A stretch of DNA of 64,000 nt from Mycobacterium sp. (lineage in GTDB: Bacteria; Actinomycetota; Actinomycetes; Mycobacteriales; Mycobacteriaceae): the NCBI GenBank assembly GCA_016197405.1, contig JACPVR010000022.1, forward strand, positions 62,001-126,000, given 5' to 3'. Position numbers and translations under genes: made by a program. The notes beneath the pieces were generated by a model. The model worked only from the letters and a program-made list of their open reading frames with translations, did not search any database and was not told where the DNA came from. This document shows, piece after piece, positions 1-9,391 of this stretch. Positions within the stretch are counted from its first letter, which is position 1. Each line of letters starts with the position of its first letter.

Positions 1-47
1 TGACGGCCGGGTACAGCAAGGGTTGCTAGTCCCACCAACGTATTTCG

Positions 48-80
48 CCAAGAGGGCGCCCTTTCAGGGCGCCCTCTTGG
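48..80 (+). terminator. Rho-independent-like terminator ahead of the polysaccharide locus
   Basis: A perfect 14-bp GC-rich inverted repeat (48-61 pairing with 67-80) with the 5-base loop TTTCA. No clear T-run follows, which is common in mycobacteria. It probably ends the transcript of the gene to the left of the window and insulates the polysaccharide locus that starts at 131. Confidence 0.6.
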
Positions 81-130
81 TGCTTAATACCCGGGATACG
101 GATGTCGGTCGAACATGGGAAGCCTGCTGA

Positions 131-1996
131 GTGCGTATTTTTTCGCGGAATCCGTCCAACGATCAACCGAATTCAGACGATGATCGCTCTGTGCACCCTG
201 ATGAGGACGCGACAGTCCTGAGCCGAATACCCGGTCTGCGTAGTCGGCGCGAGGCGATCCTGTCCGGCGTCGTACTGGTTTTGATCGTCGGAGCATTCGC
301 CGGTTGGCTGGCGTTGCGGGTGTCCGAAACCAAGTCCAACCTCGAAGATGCGCGCAGCAGTGCACAACAGGCGCGTGATGCGTTGTTGGCGGGCAAGGGC
401 GATGACGCCACGACGGCAGCAGAAAGTGCCACCGCCCATGCGCATCAAGCGCGTGACGCGGCCCATTCCGTGCCGTGGAACATCGTGTCCGCGATCCCCT
501 GGTTGGGCAGTCCCTTCAAGAGCGGACAGCAGATAACCGACGTGGTGCTGGGCTTGGCGACCGAAGTACTACAGCCCGCCGCGCGCGCCGGCGCCGCGCT
601 GTCTCCCGACCGATTGCTTCAGGGCAATCGGGTGGATGTGCAGCTGCTGCGCGAGCAGGAGCCTGCGTTGAGCGCAATATCGGCCGATGCCAACCGGATT
701 GACGCGCAAGCCCGGGCCATCAGTGATCCGGCGTATCTTTCGGCCATCAGTGAGGCCCGTACCCAGCTGCAGAGCCAGACCACGCAGATCACCAAGCTGC
801 TGGAGAACACCGCGCTGGCCGCGCGCATCGCGCCGTCGATGATGGGCGCCGATGGCACCCGGACCTATTTCATGGGATTCCAGACCAATGCCGAAGCCCG
901 GGGCACCGGTGGACTGCTCGGCGGGTTCGGCATCCTGCGGTTCGACAACGGCACCGCCACCGTCGACGACCTGGGCACCAACACCGAACTCAACAAGCCT
1001 TTCAAACCAATCGATCTCGGCCAGGAGTTCGCCGACAATTACGGATTCACCAATCCGTTCACCGATTACCGCAACAGCAACCAGAGCCCGCACTTCCCCT
1101 ATGCCGCACAGATCTGGAAGGCCATGTGGGCCCAGCAGTCCGGCAACAATGTCGACGGGGCCATCGCGATCGACCCGGTAGCGCTGAGCTACATCCTCGG
1201 GGCGGTCGGGCCGGTGACCATGCGCGACGGCGAGGTCGTGACCAAGGACAACGTGGTCGAGTTGACCGAATCGACTGCCTATAGTCGCTTCCCGACCGAT
1301 CAGGCCGCACGCAAGCAGTATCTGCAGGACATCGCCAACGAGGTCGTCAAGAAGATGACCGGGACCAAGGTGCAGAGTCCGCGTAATCTGCTCGAAGCCC
1401 TGGGCAGAGCCGTCAGCGAACGGCGCATCGCGGTGTGGAGCGCCTCCCCGGAAGATCAGAAGCTGCTGGAGGAAACCCCGCTGGCCCACACGATTCCGGA
1501 TGATGCCGCGCCGTACGCGGCGGTTGTCGTCAACAACCTCGGCGGCAACAAGATGGACTACTACCTCAAGCGGGGTATCGAATATGCCGCAGACGGTTGC
1601 GGCGACGCGACCCGGATGAGCACCGTCACGGTGCGACTGGCCAATGCCGCACCGAGTTCGGGCTTGCCGGACTATGTTTCGACGTCAGCGGGCCTCCGCA
1701 GCGATATCCCCATTCAGGTGCCGCCGGGGACGAACCTCGCCTCGGTGAAGTTGTACGGGACCAAGGGCGCGGCACTGGTCAGCGTCCTGTCCAACGGTCA
1801 GAAAGTGCCGGTCATCACCGGCGAAGAGCGTGGGCATCCGACCTTCGAAGTGCAGGTCGCCATACCGCCCGGCACCAATGGCGAGTTGAGCTTCCGGCTC
1901 TCCGAACCAGCCGCTGCCGGCGCGCCACGCGTACCCGTACAACCGTTGCTGGACCCTGTCACTCCCGTAGTATCGGTGCCCGAGTGCCCGAAATAG
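131..1996 (+). CDS. DUF4012 membrane-anchored protein
   Basis: A 621-residue protein starting at GTG 131 straight after an in-frame stop. It has a charged N-terminal cytoplasmic tail (1-40), one transmembrane helix at about 42-64, an alpha-helical Ala/Gln-rich stretch (65-110), and a large extracytoplasmic part that matches what I recall of the DUF4012 family. That family is of unknown function and is often found next to exopolysaccharide genes in actinobacteria. It lies 94 bp upstream of the chain-length/tyrosine-kinase gene on the same strand, so a role in polymer export, assembly or attachment is inferred. No catalytic motif was recognised. Confidence 0.75.
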   Translation: MRIFSRNPSNDQPNSDDDRSVHPDEDATVLSRIPGLRSRREAILSGVVLVLIVGAFAGWLALRVSETKSNLEDARSSAQQARDALLAGKGDDATTAAESATAHAHQARDAAHSVPWNIVSAIPWLGSPFKSGQQITDVVLGLATEVLQPAARAGAALSPDRLLQGNRVDVQLLREQEPALSAISADANRIDAQARAISDPAYLSAISEARTQLQSQTTQITKLLENTALAARIAPSMMGADGTRTYFMGFQTNAEARGTGGLLGGFGILRFDNGTATVDDLGTNTELNKPFKPIDLGQEFADNYGFTNPFTDYRNSNQSPHFPYAAQIWKAMWAQQSGNNVDGAIAIDPVALSYILGAVGPVTMRDGEVVTKDNVVELTESTAYSRFPTDQAARKQYLQDIANEVVKKMTGTKVQSPRNLLEALGRAVSERRIAVWSASPEDQKLLEETPLAHTIPDDAAPYAAVVVNNLGGNKMDYYLKRGIEYAADGCGDATRMSTVTVRLANAAPSSGLPDYVSTSAGLRSDIPIQVPPGTNLASVKLYGTKGAALVSVLSNGQKVPVITGEERGHPTFEVQVAIPPGTNGELSFRLSEPAAAGAPRVPVQPLLDPVTPVVSVPECPK

Positions 1997-2090
1997 GGCA
2001 CCGGCTCCTCGATTTGGGGGAACATAGAGGGGTCACTGTCACGCCCTGCAGGCACCAGGGCATGCCGGGAGTGGCAGCAGAGTTGAAGGG

Positions 2091-3599
2091 GTGGCATTGA
2101 AACTTCAGGACTTCGCGAAATTACTGCGATCTCAGTGGATCACGATATGCGTGACGACACTGGTCGCGGTGCTGGGAGCCCTCGCGTTCACTCTGCTCAC
2201 AACTCCGCTCTACCAGGCCTCGACACGGCTTTACGTGTCCACGACCGCCGGCGCCTCGGTCAACGATCTCTACCAGGGCAACCGCCTCTCACAGGAGCGT
2301 GTGCTGTCCTACACCGAGCTGCTGATGGGTCGGACCCTGGCTCAGCGCACCATCGACAAACTCGGGCTCGATATGACGGCAGAAGAGTTGCGTGCCCACG
2401 TCAAGGCCAGCGCGAAACCCGACACCGTCCTGATCGATGTCGAGGTCCTCGACAAGTCCGCGGTTCAGGCACGCGATATCGCCAATGCGTTGTCGGACGA
2501 ATTTGTCGTCATGGTGCGAGATTTGGAGACCCCGGAGGACAAGTCGCGGCCCGATGCCCGGGTGATCGTCGAGCAACGCGCCACGATTCCACAGAGCCCG
2601 GTGTCGCCGAACAAGCCGCTAAATCTGATCGCCGGCCTCGCAGTCGGCATGCTGCTCGGCATCGGTATCGCCGTCCTTCGCGATCTGCTCGACAACACCG
2701 TCAAGGACCGGCAGACCTTCGAGGAGATCACCGGCGTCGGCCTTGTCGGCACCATTCCGCTGGATAAGGAGCGTCGCAAAGAACCGGCGATATCGTTCAG
2801 CACCGACAACTCGGGCATAGCGGAGGCGTTCCGAAAACTGCGCACCAACTTGCAGTTCCTGGCGGTCGACAACCCGCCGCGCGTCATCGTGATCACCAGT
2901 TCGATGCCGAGCGAGGGTAAATCGACCACCGCCATCAACATCGCGCTGGCGCTGGCCGAAGCCGAACACAACGTGGTGCTGATCGACGGCGATATGCGTC
3001 GCCCGAAGCTCGACAAGTACCTCGACCTGGTTCCGCAGGTCGGTCTGAGCACGGTACTCAGCGGTGCGGCGTCGCTCTCTGATGTGCTGCAGAAGACCAA
3101 CTTTCCGGGACTGACGGTCATCACCTCCGGAACCACCCCGCCGAATCCGAGTGAATTGCTCGGTTCGATGGCAGCCCGGAAGCTACTGAGCGACCTACGC
3201 GCACAGTTCGATTACGTGATCGTGGACTCGTCTCCGTTGCTTGCCGTCACCGACGCGGCGGTGCTGGCGGCGAATTCCGACGGTGTGCTCATCATGGCGC
3301 GGTTTGGCCAGACCAAACGGGACCAGCTGGCGCATGCCGTCGGGAATCTGGTCGATGTCGGTGCCAAACCGCTCGGCGCGGTATTCACGATGACACCCGA
3401 ACGTGGACACTCCACCTACAGCTACAGCTACTACGGCGATGGCACCCCAAAGCAGCCGACCACATCCGACGCACCTGTCGAGCCCGCAGCCCTCAATGCC
3501 GCACCGGCCAGCAGCGATCCCGAGCTGTCGAGTGACACGCAATCCGAGGAAGTCGCGCAGCCGGCCGGCAAAGGCCGTGGGTCCGCCGATACCGAATAG
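2091..3599 (+). CDS. Wzz-BY-kinase polysaccharide chain-length regulator
   Basis: A 502-residue fusion of a Wzz-type co-polymerase and a bacterial tyrosine kinase (CpsD/CapB type). Two transmembrane segments (about 16-37 and 175-197) flank the external Wzz loop. The cytoplasmic kinase has Walker A SSMPSEGKST (270-279, Lys277), Walker A' VVLIDGDMRR (295-304) and Walker B VIVDSS (376-381). A short C-terminal tyrosine cluster, YSYSYYGD (443-450), is the likely autophosphorylation site, followed by a Pro/Ala/Ser-rich tail. The family controls polymer length in Wzx/Wzy export by cycling phosphorylation. A GAAGGGG motif abuts GTG 2091, so TTG 2097 may be the real start. The cognate phosphatase is probably the gene at 27893. 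Confidence 0.9.
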   Translation: MALKLQDFAKLLRSQWITICVTTLVAVLGALAFTLLTTPLYQASTRLYVSTTAGASVNDLYQGNRLSQERVLSYTELLMGRTLAQRTIDKLGLDMTAEELRAHVKASAKPDTVLIDVEVLDKSAVQARDIANALSDEFVVMVRDLETPEDKSRPDARVIVEQRATIPQSPVSPNKPLNLIAGLAVGMLLGIGIAVLRDLLDNTVKDRQTFEEITGVGLVGTIPLDKERRKEPAISFSTDNSGIAEAFRKLRTNLQFLAVDNPPRVIVITSSMPSEGKSTTAINIALALAEAEHNVVLIDGDMRRPKLDKYLDLVPQVGLSTVLSGAASLSDVLQKTNFPGLTVITSGTTPPNPSELLGSMAARKLLSDLRAQFDYVIVDSSPLLAVTDAAVLAANSDGVLIMARFGQTKRDQLAHAVGNLVDVGAKPLGAVFTMTPERGHSTYSYSYYGDGTPKQPTTSDAPVEPAALNAAPASSDPELSSDTQSEEVAQPAGKGRGSADTE

Positions 3600-3811
3600 C
3601 CCGGGGCCCTGGACCGGCACTGGCACCACCGGCTTGTCCGGTTGAGTCGAAACAGCCGGGCATTCGCGGGATCCGGTGTACGGAAGACAGCGCCGAATAT
3701 GGCTGTCCATCAGCGTGTTCGACGTTCGCAGATCGGCCATATGGCCAACAACAGCGGTCAGACTGTACAGATATCTCAGCCAGGATCGCGGGTGGTCGTC
3801 CGCAAGGACGG

Positions 3812-5278
3812 CTAGTAGGCGCCCTTGCCTCCGAAGACGACCTGGGGTGTCTGAGCCATGATGCGCAGATCCCAGCGCAATGACCATGACCGGACGTACA
3901 CCGAGTCGAGGTGCTGCAGATCGGCGTAGGTCAGGTCACTGCGACCGCACACCTGCCACAGCCCGGTGATACCCGGCTTGACGTCCAGGCGGCTCAGCGC
4001 AGCGCCGTCGATCCGGTCGGACTCTTCGGTCGGTAGCGGCCGCGGACCCACCAGCGCCATTTCACCGCGCACCACGTTGATCAACTGGGGCAGTTCGTCG
4101 AGGCTGGTCTTGCGAATGAACGCACCCACCCGGGTGACCCGCGGATCGTTCTCCATCTTGAACAACGGTCCGTCGACCTCGTTGAGCTGCGCCACGGTAT
4201 TGCGCTGCTGCCACGCATCCGCTGTCATCGACCGGAACTTGAAGATCCGGAACGGCTTGCCGGCCCGGCCGATTCGCTCCTGACGGAAGAAAACTGGGCC
4301 CGGACTGTCCAGTTTGATGGCAGCGGCGATGATCAGCAGAACAGGGCTCGCACACAACAATGCGGTGGTCGCGAGGGTGACGTCCATGAATCGCTTCATG
4401 ATTCGTGCGCTCGGCCCCAGCGACGCGGTCGGCAGGTGCATCAGCGTCAGGCCGTGCAATTCCTCGGCCTCGCTACGCCAGTTGTGCAGTTCGAAGTACC
4501 GCGGAATCTCCGATACCGGAACCTGTCCCTGCAAGCGGCGCAGCGCTTCGAGCGCGATGGCGTCGCTGGTGTTGGGGAAACCCACGATGACGCGGTCGAT
4601 CTCGTACTCGGCGCATACCTTCGGCAGGTCGGCGAGTCCGCCGAGCACTGCGGTGCCGGGTGCGGCGTTGTCATCTACGTGACCGACCACGAGCGTGTCG
4701 GGGCACCTGTGCAGCCGTGAGGTCAGACGATCCGAAATCGGGCCGGTACCGACGACGAGGATTCGACTCACCGTCGGGTCGAACATCCGGACCACCAGCC
4801 GACGTCCCAGTGGGACAAGCACGACGGCGGGCATCGTCATCGCGACGGCGGCCGTCAGTGTCATCATTCGTTCGCCGTGGACCACGAATGCGTCAGCGGC
4901 AAGGGCGAGAAGGGCTGCAGTCGGCAGGCAGCGGCCGATCACGGCGGGCCGCCACCACTCGCTGGGCCGTAACCGGGCTGCGGGCCGCCGGTACAACCCG
5001 TGCAGATGCAGCGCCACCGCCATTGCGATCGCGGCCAGGACGATATCCCGCATGCCCAGATCGCCGGCGCGCTCCGCGCTCAGATGCGTCAGGGCCACCG
5101 CGCCTAGTGCTGCCGAGATCGTGAGCGTGACCAGATCTGCCAGCTGCAGGAAATAGCGATGCTGCAGACCGAACTTGTGGGCCTGCTTGGTATCGGTGAG
5201 CGGTTGCTTCGGTATCGGCGCGGTGCGCCCCGACTCGAAACCAACCTGATTGGTCGGCGTCATCTCGATCGTCATCAT
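3812..5278 (-). CDS. Undecaprenyl-phosphate sugar-1-phosphate transferase (WbaP-like)
   Basis: A 488-residue polyprenyl glycosylphosphotransferase that starts repeat-unit synthesis by moving a sugar-1-phosphate onto undecaprenyl phosphate. The N-terminal half has several hydrophobic helices (about 42-165) and a degenerate nucleotide-binding domain (ILVVGTGP near 173-180). The catalytic C-terminal domain (about 295-488) shows RIFKFRSM (344-351), DELPQLINV (394-402) and VGPRP (410-414), the family signatures. AGGGGGGA lies just upstream of the tandem ATG codons at 5278 and 5275; a longer frame to 5392 would overlap the upstream gene. It sits 28 bp downstream of the UDP-sugar fusion gene, so the two are probably co-transcribed. 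The transferred sugar cannot be read from sequence. Confidence 0.92.
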   Translation of the reverse strand: MMTIEMTPTNQVGFESGRTAPIPKQPLTDTKQAHKFGLQHRYFLQLADLVTLTISAALGAVALTHLSAERAGDLGMRDIVLAAIAMAVALHLHGLYRRPAARLRPSEWWRPAVIGRCLPTAALLALAADAFVVHGERMMTLTAAVAMTMPAVVLVPLGRRLVVRMFDPTVSRILVVGTGPISDRLTSRLHRCPDTLVVGHVDDNAAPGTAVLGGLADLPKVCAEYEIDRVIVGFPNTSDAIALEALRRLQGQVPVSEIPRYFELHNWRSEAEELHGLTLMHLPTASLGPSARIMKRFMDVTLATTALLCASPVLLIIAAAIKLDSPGPVFFRQERIGRAGKPFRIFKFRSMTADAWQQRNTVAQLNEVDGPLFKMENDPRVTRVGAFIRKTSLDELPQLINVVRGEMALVGPRPLPTEESDRIDGAALSRLDVKPGITGLWQVCGRSDLTYADLQHLDSVYVRSWSLRWDLRIMAQTPQVVFGGKGAY

Positions 5279-5306
5279 TCCCCCCTGAGAATGTCGATGC
5301 GCGGCG

Positions 5307-7634
5307 TCACCAGCCGAATCCGACCAGTCGTAGTCCCGATCCGACAAAGCTCGTTTCAGATAGGAAGTTTCGGCCGTCGACCACGAGCTCACCGCGCATG
5401 ACCCGGCGAAGACCCGCGGGGTCGATGAGGCGGAATTCCGGCCACTCTGTCGTCAGAACGACCGCGTCGACGCGATCGGCCGCCTCGTAGGCGTCACGAG
5501 CGAGCCGGATCCCTGCGAATTCCTCGGGCAGTGCTTTGACGACCGGGTCGAAGGCAGACACCACCGCACCGGCCGACAGCAGCCGACGCGCAATATCGAG
5601 GGCCGGCGCGTCCCGCAGATCGTCGGTTCCCGGCTTGAAGGTCAAGCCGAGCAGGGCGATCCGGCGTCCTTTGAGGATGTGCAGTTCGCGCTGCAGCTTG
5701 CGTACGGCGCTGGCCCGTTGCGTCTTGTTGATCTCGACCGTGGCCTCGAGCATCGCGGGACGGTAGCCGTACTCCTGGCTCGAGGAGATCAACGCCGAGA
5801 CGTCCTTGCCGAAGCACGAACCGCCCCATCCGACACCGGGATTGAGGAACGCGGCACCCACCCGGTGGTCGGCACCGATGGCCGGCAGCACCTCACGGAC
5901 ATCTGCGCCGAACAGCTCGCACATCTGCGCAATCTCGTTCGCGAAGCTGATCTTGGTCGCCAGGAACGCATTCGCCGCGTACTTGATCATCTCCGCGGAT
6001 GCCAGTTGCGTCGTGATGAGCGACGGCCGAAGATTGCGCCGTCCCCCGTCGAATGTCTGGTCGAGCACGGGCTGGTACAACTGGGCGACCCTGCTGACGT
6101 CCTCGTCCGAGCCTCCAAGCACCACCCGGTCCGGGTAGAGGAAGTCGTCGATGGCACAACCCTCCCGCAGGAATTCCGGATTGGACACGACGTGGAAGGA
6201 CAACTGGCGGTTGCCCTCCAGCGCATCCTCCAGAATGGTGCGGGTCCAGTTCCCGGATCCGACCGGCACGGTCGACTTGTTGACGATGACCACACCGGCG
6301 CGCAGATACGGCGCCAGTGACTGGATCGCGCTTTCCAGCTGCGTGAGGTCCGGAGATCCGTCCGGACCGGGCGGGGTTCCCACACAGAGGAATACGAAGT
6401 CCGCATCGGTCAGCGCCTCGGCGGGCTCGTCGGTGAACCGAAGCCGGCCCGTTGCCAGCGTCGCCTTGAGGATCTCCGGGAGCCCGGGTTCGACGAACGG
6501 CGCCTGGCCATGGTTGAGCTGGCCGGCCCGCGCCGAATCGGTATCGAGTCCGCACACCGAATGACCGAGAAACGCCAGGCACGTCGAGGTGACCGCACCG
6601 ACGTACCCGGTACCGATAACCGCCACCTTGAGCCGAGGAGGCTGCACGTGTCCGCTGTGCGACCCGAACGTCGCGGGCTCGCTCGAGGTGGGTTCGCTGT
6701 TGGCTCCGCCGCGGAACCACGAGATGGTCGAGAGCAGCCCGTCGCGGGCGTCGACCTTTGGTTCCCACTGCAGTTCGGTGCGCGCGAGGGTGATGTCGGG
6801 CCTGCGCTGCGAAGGGTCGTCCTGCGGGCGCGGGGTGAACTCCAACGGAGACTGGGAACCCGTCAGCTCGCGCACCAGCTCGGCGAGCTCCAGGATCGTC
6901 ATCTCCTGCTGGTTGCCGATGTTGACCGGGCCGGCCAGGTCGGAGAACAGCAGGCGCAGAGCACCGTCGACGAGGTCGTCGACATAGCAGACCGATCGCG
7001 TCTGGCTGCCGTCGCCCTGAACGGTGATGGGAGACCCAGACAGGGCCTGCGTGATGAAGTTCGGGATCGCGCGTCCGTCATTTGGCCGCATCCGGGGGCC
7101 ATAGGTGTTGAAGATCCGCATGATCGCGGTGTTGACGCCATGCTTGGTTCGGTACGCGGTGGTAACGGCCTCGGCGAATCGCTTGGCCTCGTCATAGCAC
7201 GAGCGCGGGCCGACCGGATTGACGTTGCCCCAGTAGCTCTCAGGCTGAGGGTGGACAAGCGGGTCGCCGTAGGATTCCGATGTCGAGGCCAGCAGGTAGC
7301 GAGCGCCCTTCTCCTTCGCCAGGCCCAATGTGTGCAGGGTTCCGAGGGAACCGACCTTCATCGTCTGGATGGGCAGCTCGGCATAGTCGACCGGTGAGGC
7401 CGGCGAGGCGAAATGCAGCACATAGTCCACCGGACCGGGTACCGAAATGTAGTCGCTGACATCGACCTTCATCAATCGGAAACCATCGCGCCCTTGCAGA
7501 TGCGCGACGTTGTCCGCCGAACCGGTGACGAAGTTGTCGAGGCAGATCACGTCAATGTCTTGTGCCAGCAGCTGTTCCGCGAGATGCGAGCCGACAAAAC
7601 CGGCACCGCCTGTGATGACCGCCCGTCGCCGCAC
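5307..7634 (-). CDS. Fused UDP-xylose synthase / UDP-glucose 6-dehydrogenase
   Basis: A single 775-residue frame joins two enzymes of one pathway. Residues 1-310 are an extended SDR with GGAGFVG (9-15), the UDP-glucuronate decarboxylase hallmark YGDPLVHPQPESYWGNVNPV, and the YxxxK pair Tyr147/Lys151. A linker rich in Ser, Pro and Gly (about 310-333) leads into a complete UDP-glucose dehydrogenase with GTGYVG (341-346), the NPEFLREG motif and the nucleophile Cys607 in GWGGSCFGKD. The C-terminal half should oxidise UDP-glucose to UDP-glucuronate and the N-terminal half decarboxylate it to UDP-xylose. GTG 7634 was chosen because AAAGGGGAC lies 5 bases upstream and the Rossmann strand starts at once; the longer frame to 7859 adds 75 residues of low-complexity sequence. 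Confidence 0.93.
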   Translation of the reverse strand: MRRRAVITGGAGFVGSHLAEQLLAQDIDVICLDNFVTGSADNVAHLQGRDGFRLMKVDVSDYISVPGPVDYVLHFASPASPVDYAELPIQTMKVGSLGTLHTLGLAKEKGARYLLASTSESYGDPLVHPQPESYWGNVNPVGPRSCYDEAKRFAEAVTTAYRTKHGVNTAIMRIFNTYGPRMRPNDGRAIPNFITQALSGSPITVQGDGSQTRSVCYVDDLVDGALRLLFSDLAGPVNIGNQQEMTILELAELVRELTGSQSPLEFTPRPQDDPSQRRPDITLARTELQWEPKVDARDGLLSTISWFRGGANSEPTSSEPATFGSHSGHVQPPRLKVAVIGTGYVGAVTSTCLAFLGHSVCGLDTDSARAGQLNHGQAPFVEPGLPEILKATLATGRLRFTDEPAEALTDADFVFLCVGTPPGPDGSPDLTQLESAIQSLAPYLRAGVVIVNKSTVPVGSGNWTRTILEDALEGNRQLSFHVVSNPEFLREGCAIDDFLYPDRVVLGGSDEDVSRVAQLYQPVLDQTFDGGRRNLRPSLITTQLASAEMIKYAANAFLATKISFANEIAQMCELFGADVREVLPAIGADHRVGAAFLNPGVGWGGSCFGKDVSALISSSQEYGYRPAMLEATVEINKTQRASAVRKLQRELHILKGRRIALLGLTFKPGTDDLRDAPALDIARRLLSAGAVVSAFDPVVKALPEEFAGIRLARDAYEAADRVDAVVLTTEWPEFRLIDPAGLRRVMRGELVVDGRNFLSETSFVGSGLRLVGFGW

Positions 7635-8399
7635 AATGTCCCCTTTAATTCGCGCCCGTGGTTCGGTACCGCCACAGCGACGTGGAACGCACCACTTGCA
7701 TTCGGGCAGGGCCGGCTGACTGCAACGCTCCCCCGCCCTCACTCCGCCTGCTAGGAGCCCCTGTTGGCTGACTCGCCCGTGCGCTGAGGCTATCACCGAC
7801 GGGTTTAGCCAGCAACCAGAATGGGCAAGGTTTTCCCGGGCTTTTACGCTCTGTGGCAAACAGATTTGCGGCGCTTGTCGGATCCGTCAATAACTGTCGT
7901 TACTAGCAATTTCTCGTGTCGGGTACGCAAACGCGCCCCCTGTCGCTCTTTGGCGGCGAAGGTACGACTACAGCAAAGTCCGGATGACAAATGGGATCGA
8001 GTGTCAAACCATCGCTGAAAGCACCACCCGGCGACATATACGGCCATATGGGCGTGGCGAAGTCCGACACCGGCGATCAGCCCGAACCACGCCCTTGGTT
8101 CACGGTCTGCCCAACTTCTTGTGCGATAACGGATTTAGACCACCCCGACCAGGTGCTGTGGCAATTAGTCACGGCCCATCGAGCACGCGATGGAAAAAAA
8201 TACGGGTGGCGACGTCACCCTCGAATCTCGAGATATCCGGGTATGGTTACCGCGACGACGCCAAAGAAAGCGGGCGGCATCGATCAGCGATGTGTTGGAC
8301 GGTTGCCTCAGAGGCCGAGCACGGAGGGGGAATCCGGTTTCCGACTTGCCACAGTCGTCTTCACGACCGCGCCCCGACAGGAACGCGGCCCGGCCAACC
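7635..8399. other. Divergent intergenic region of the polysaccharide locus
   Basis: About 765 bp between the divergent UDP-sugar fusion gene and the GT2 operon. It should contain promoters for both arms. I saw no convincing coding sequence: the frame running from 8190 into the GT2 gene encodes Arg-rich, family-unlike residues. A palindromic GGCCATATGG lies near 8042. Parts are more A/T-rich than the surroundings. No promoter could be assigned with confidence. Confidence 0.5.
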
Positions 8400-9374
8400 G
8401 TGAACGAGCAAGCGCCGACGAGTGACGATTCCCCGCGGCGGGTATCGGCGGTTATTCGCGCCTACAACGAGGGCGCACATATCGGCCGGCTGTTGAAAGG
8501 ATTCGAACAGCAGACCGTCAAGGTCGACGAGATCATCCTGGTGGACTCGGGATCCACCGACGACACCGTGGCAATTGCAGAGGCCGCCGGTTGCACCATC
8601 GTGCACATCGCCAAGAATGAGTTCTCCTTCGGGCGCGCACTCAACAGAGGATGCGCCGCCGCCACCGGCGACATCCTGCTCTTCGCCTCAGCACACGTCT
8701 ACCCGGTTTACGACACGCACGTCGAGCACATCGTCAACGCTTTCAACCGCGACGGTGTGGCGATCGCATACGGACGCCAGGTCGGAGACGAACGAACGAA
8801 GTTCTCCGAGTCTCGCGTGATGCTGAAATGGTTTCCGCACCAAAATATCTGGGACCAAGGCCACCCGTTCAGCAACAATGCCAACGCCGCGGTGCTGAGA
8901 TCCGTGTGGGAGAACTCCCCGTACGACGAGACCCTGACCGGACTCGAAGACCTCGACTTCGCCAAGAAGGCTCTCGCCAAGGGCTACAAAATCGCCTATG
9001 TCGCGGACTCACCCGTCGTGCACGTGCACGAGGAGACCTGGAGCATCATCCGGAACCGGTACCGGCGCGAAGCCATGGCATACGCCCGAATCGTCGAAGG
9101 CTCGGAGATGTCCCTGCCGAACGCGATCGGGCTCGCCCTGTCCAATATCGCGGGCGACTACCGCGAAGCGGTGCGGGTGCACTGCCTGCGCCGCAACGTG
9201 CTGAGCATCCCGCAATTCCGATTCGCTCAGTTCATCGGCGCATGGGAGGGATTTCGCGCACCCAACAACGCCTCCGCGCGATTGCTCGAACGGTTCTACT
9301 ACCCCGCTGACACGTCAGCAGATGACGTTACCCCCGAGCCAGGTCAGAGAATCCTGTATTCCGAAGACGCCTAA
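8400..9374 (+). CDS. Family 2 glycosyltransferase
   Basis: About 324 residues with a GT-A fold. SAVIRAYNEG lies close to the N-terminus, followed by DSGSTDDT (nucleotide-sugar binding) and the acidic GLEDLDFAKKAL segment typical of the catalytic region of GT2 enzymes. No membrane segments are evident. It probably adds one sugar to the lipid-linked repeat unit in the cytoplasm; donor and acceptor are unknown. GTG 8400 is preferred because the fold begins about 14 residues later. ATG 8190 is in frame but adds 70 basic, unstructured residues and has no ribosome binding site. It is the first gene of an operon running to 14841, 17 bp ahead of the next gene. Confidence 0.85.
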   Translation: MNEQAPTSDDSPRRVSAVIRAYNEGAHIGRLLKGFEQQTVKVDEIILVDSGSTDDTVAIAEAAGCTIVHIAKNEFSFGRALNRGCAAATGDILLFASAHVYPVYDTHVEHIVNAFNRDGVAIAYGRQVGDERTKFSESRVMLKWFPHQNIWDQGHPFSNNANAAVLRSVWENSPYDETLTGLEDLDFAKKALAKGYKIAYVADSPVVHVHEETWSIIRNRYRREAMAYARIVEGSEMSLPNAIGLALSNIAGDYREAVRVHCLRRNVLSIPQFRFAQFIGAWEGFRAPNNASARLLERFYYPADTSADDVTPEPGQRILYSEDA

Positions 9375-9391
9375 CACGAACAGCCGAGGAT

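Noticed and set aside
569..1489. 306-codon minus-strand frame
   Set aside because: Shadow of the DUF4012 gene, with His/Gly/Arg-rich composition typical of antisense reading in high-GC DNA.
3797..3810. CGTCC-GCAA-GGACG hairpin as terminator of the Wzz/BY-kinase gene
   Set aside because: Only 5 bp of stem and no T-run; too weak to list.
3735..8051. Two GGCCATATGG palindromes (near 3735-3746 and 8042-8051) as shared operators
   Set aside because: The first lies between convergent genes where no promoter is expected, and ten bases is too short to be convincing.
8190..8399. 70-residue N-terminal extension of the GT2 gene
   Set aside because: Arg-rich, no ribosome binding site, and GT2 domains begin near the N-terminus; kept as an alternative start only.
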